Origin: RI-153 sp963721725 | GTDB lineage: Bacteria > Chloroflexota > Anaerolineae > Caldilineales > Caldilineaceae | Direction: 5' to 3' | Length of the DNA: 64,000 nt | Assembly: GCA_963721725.1 (NCBI GenBank) | Contig: CAVRLX010000009.1 | Coordinates: 124,001 to 188,000 of the forward strand | Part shown: positions 62,601-64,000 of the stretch, piece by piece | How the letters are laid out: each line of letters begins with the position of its first letter | Position numbering within the stretch: position 1 is the first letter of the stretch | The notes under the pieces: generated by a model | Told to the model about the DNA's origin: nothing | The model's input: only the letters and a program-made list of their open reading frames with translations | The model's database searches: none | Program-made: the position numbers and the translations under genes

Positions 62601-64000
62601 AGCAGCCCCCGAATCTCCGCCAACACCTCGGCGGTTTCGGCGTCCAGCGCTTCGATCTCGGCCAGAATCTCCTCGGGCGGGCGGATGGGGTCGGCCTCGG
62701 GCGCGTGGGGATTCTTGGCCGAAAGGTCAACCGTGGTCGGCTCCACGTCGGCCACCAGCCACCGTCCACGAACGCGGCGAATCGGCAAAACGCTTTTGCA
62801 ACTCGACAAACTCGGCCAGATCATCGTCGTTGAGCGGGTTGGTCTTGCCCAGGCTGCGCCCCGGCTCCAGTTGGTAATACCAGATCTGGCGGGTGGGCGC
62901 GCCCTTCTCGAAGAAGAGCACCACGGTTTTCACCCCCGCGCCCTGAAAGGTGCCGCCCGGACAATCCAACACCGTGTGCAGATTGCACTGGCTCAGCAGT
63001 TCCCGGCGCAGCGCTGTGGAGGCGTTGTCCGAATTGGAGAGAAAGGTATTTTTGATCACCACAGCGGCGCGGCCCCCGGCGCGCAGCCGTTTGATAAAGT
63101 GTTGCAAAAAGAGAAAGGCGGTTTCGCCGGTTTTAATCGGGAAATTTTGCTGCACCTCGGCGCGCTCGCGGCCGCCAAAGGGCGGGTTGGCAAGGATCAC
63201 ATCAAAGCGGTCGCGCTCGCCAATGTCGGCCAGATTTTCGGCCAGCGTGTTGGTGTGCACAATGTTGGGGGCGTCGATGCCGTGTAGGATCATGTTCATA
63301 ATGCCGATGATATAGGCCAGCGACTTCTTCTCTTTGCCAAAAAAGGTGCGGCGCTGCAACGTCTCCAGATCCGCCGTGGAGAGGCGTGGTTTGGCGGCCT
63401 TGCCTGTGCCGTGGCGCAGATAGTCGTGGGCTTCGCACAGGAAGCCCGCCGATCCACAGGCCCCGTCATAGATGGTCTCGCCGATCTGCGGGTCGATCAC
63501 CTGGATCATGGCGCGGATCAACGGGCGCGGCGTGTAATATTCGCCGCCGTTGCGCCCGGCGTTGCCCATGTTGTGGATCTTGGCCTCGTAGAGGTGGCTG
63601 AGTTCGTGCTTCTCCTGTTGCGAGCGAAAGCGCAACGCATCCATCAGCTCCAGGGCATCGCGCAGCGAATAGCCGCTCTGAAAGCGGTTGGTGATCTCGC
63701 TGAAGATCTCGCCGATCTTGTATTCGATGGTGTCCGGCCCGCTGGCCCGCGCCCGAAAGCCCTTGAGATAGGGGAAGAGGTCGCGGTTGACAAAGTCAAT
63801 CAGATCATAGCCAGTGAGGGCGCGGTCATGGTCAAAGCTGCCGTCGGCGCGTTTCGGGCGCGGCCCAGGTGGCCCAGCGATAGGCTTCGTCCAGCAGATA
63901 GGTATAGGGCTTGCCCATCAGTTCGGCGGCCAATGCGCGCTCGGCTTCCAGATCATCCAGATATTTGAGAAAGAGCATCCACGAAGTCTGCTCGGTATAG
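62597..64000 (-). CDS. hsdM: Type I restriction-modification methyltransferase subunit (partial, frameshifted)
   Basis: N6-adenine methyltransferase; the 5' end is beyond the window. The SAM motif is YDGACGSAGFLCEA and the catalytic motif ANPPFGG. An N-terminal helical domain (YTEQTSWMLFLKYLDDLEAE) reads to the window edge. Two frame breaks are visible: one extra base near 63855, between LDEAYRWATWAAP and KRADGSFDHDRALTG, and a second change near 62760, between ADSPRSW and LVADVEPTTVDLSAK. The 3' end (AEVLAEIRGLL) meets the hsdS start. The core methyltransferase is otherwise complete. Confidence 0.88.

Noticed and set aside
1..64000. Prophage, integrase, transposase or tRNA-bounded island
   Set aside because: I looked for such genes and for tRNA cloverleaf sequences on both strands and found none; only small repeats suggest mobility.

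Overview
The window is bacterial chromosome with moderately high GC. It has dense protein coding, short intergenic gaps and no rRNA, tRNA, prophage, transposase or CRISPR array that I can see. The gene mix suggests Chloroflexota, probably the Anaerolineae/Caldilineae side: peptide-transporter lipoproteins with Ala/Pro/Glu linkers, GH4 glycosidases, phytanoyl-CoA dioxygenase and enolase-superfamily enzymes, and many long perfect intergenic palindromes. This assignment is inference; no marker gene here proves it.

Layout. 0-2.2 kb (minus): DUF456 protein, NAD(P)HX epimerase and a membrane protein. 2.5-6.2 kb (plus): nadC-nadA-nadB, the aspartate route to NAD. 6.2-11.6 kb: DUF1045 and GYD proteins, a SIS-domain sugar-phosphate enzyme, an acyl-CoA dehydrogenase, and a fusion of a degenerate histidine phosphatase with a methyltransferase. 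11.8-21.2 kb (plus): a peptide ABC transporter operon behind a good sigma-70-like promoter, interrupted by a multiheme cytochrome c. 21.2-26.4 kb: phytanoyl-CoA dioxygenase, a broken GH4 glycosidase, a nucleotidyltransferase and an intact GH4 glycosidase. 26.4-28.3 kb: PIN-type and HicAB toxin-antitoxin pairs. 28.3-46.9 kb: small enzymes (kinases, acetyltransferases, ABC exporter, RraA-like and mandelate-racemase-like pair, aldo/keto reductase, epimerase, cupin, PPK2, GrpB, DinB), a GH4 remnant, and a UPF0175/DUF3368 pair whose toxin is truncated. 47.2-50.6 kb: a large secreted clostripain-type protease. 50.7-52.8 kb: HigBA-type pair and L-serine dehydratase. 53.0-55.8 kb: a secreted protein built of six internal repeats. 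55.9-58.3 kb: small protein, metallo-beta-lactamase-fold hydrolase and MATE-like protein. 58.5-64.0 kb (minus): a type I restriction-modification locus in the order hsdM-hsdS-hsdR, with hsdS wrecked.

Two features run through the whole window. First, many genes carry single-base frame disruptions, mostly in short runs of C or G, and in otherwise well-conserved genes. I think assembly or sequencing indels are the simplest explanation for most, but GH4-1, the GH4 fragment and hsdS look more seriously damaged. Second, intergenic DNA carries several dispersed repeat families: a REP-like palindrome containing GGTGCGACGCAC (four copies), a 39-bp element (three copies), GACCTGYCAGG palindromes, GTGACAAGGTGACA arrays, and repeats of the ATCTGCGTCATCTGCGTT and CACCGCAAAG type.
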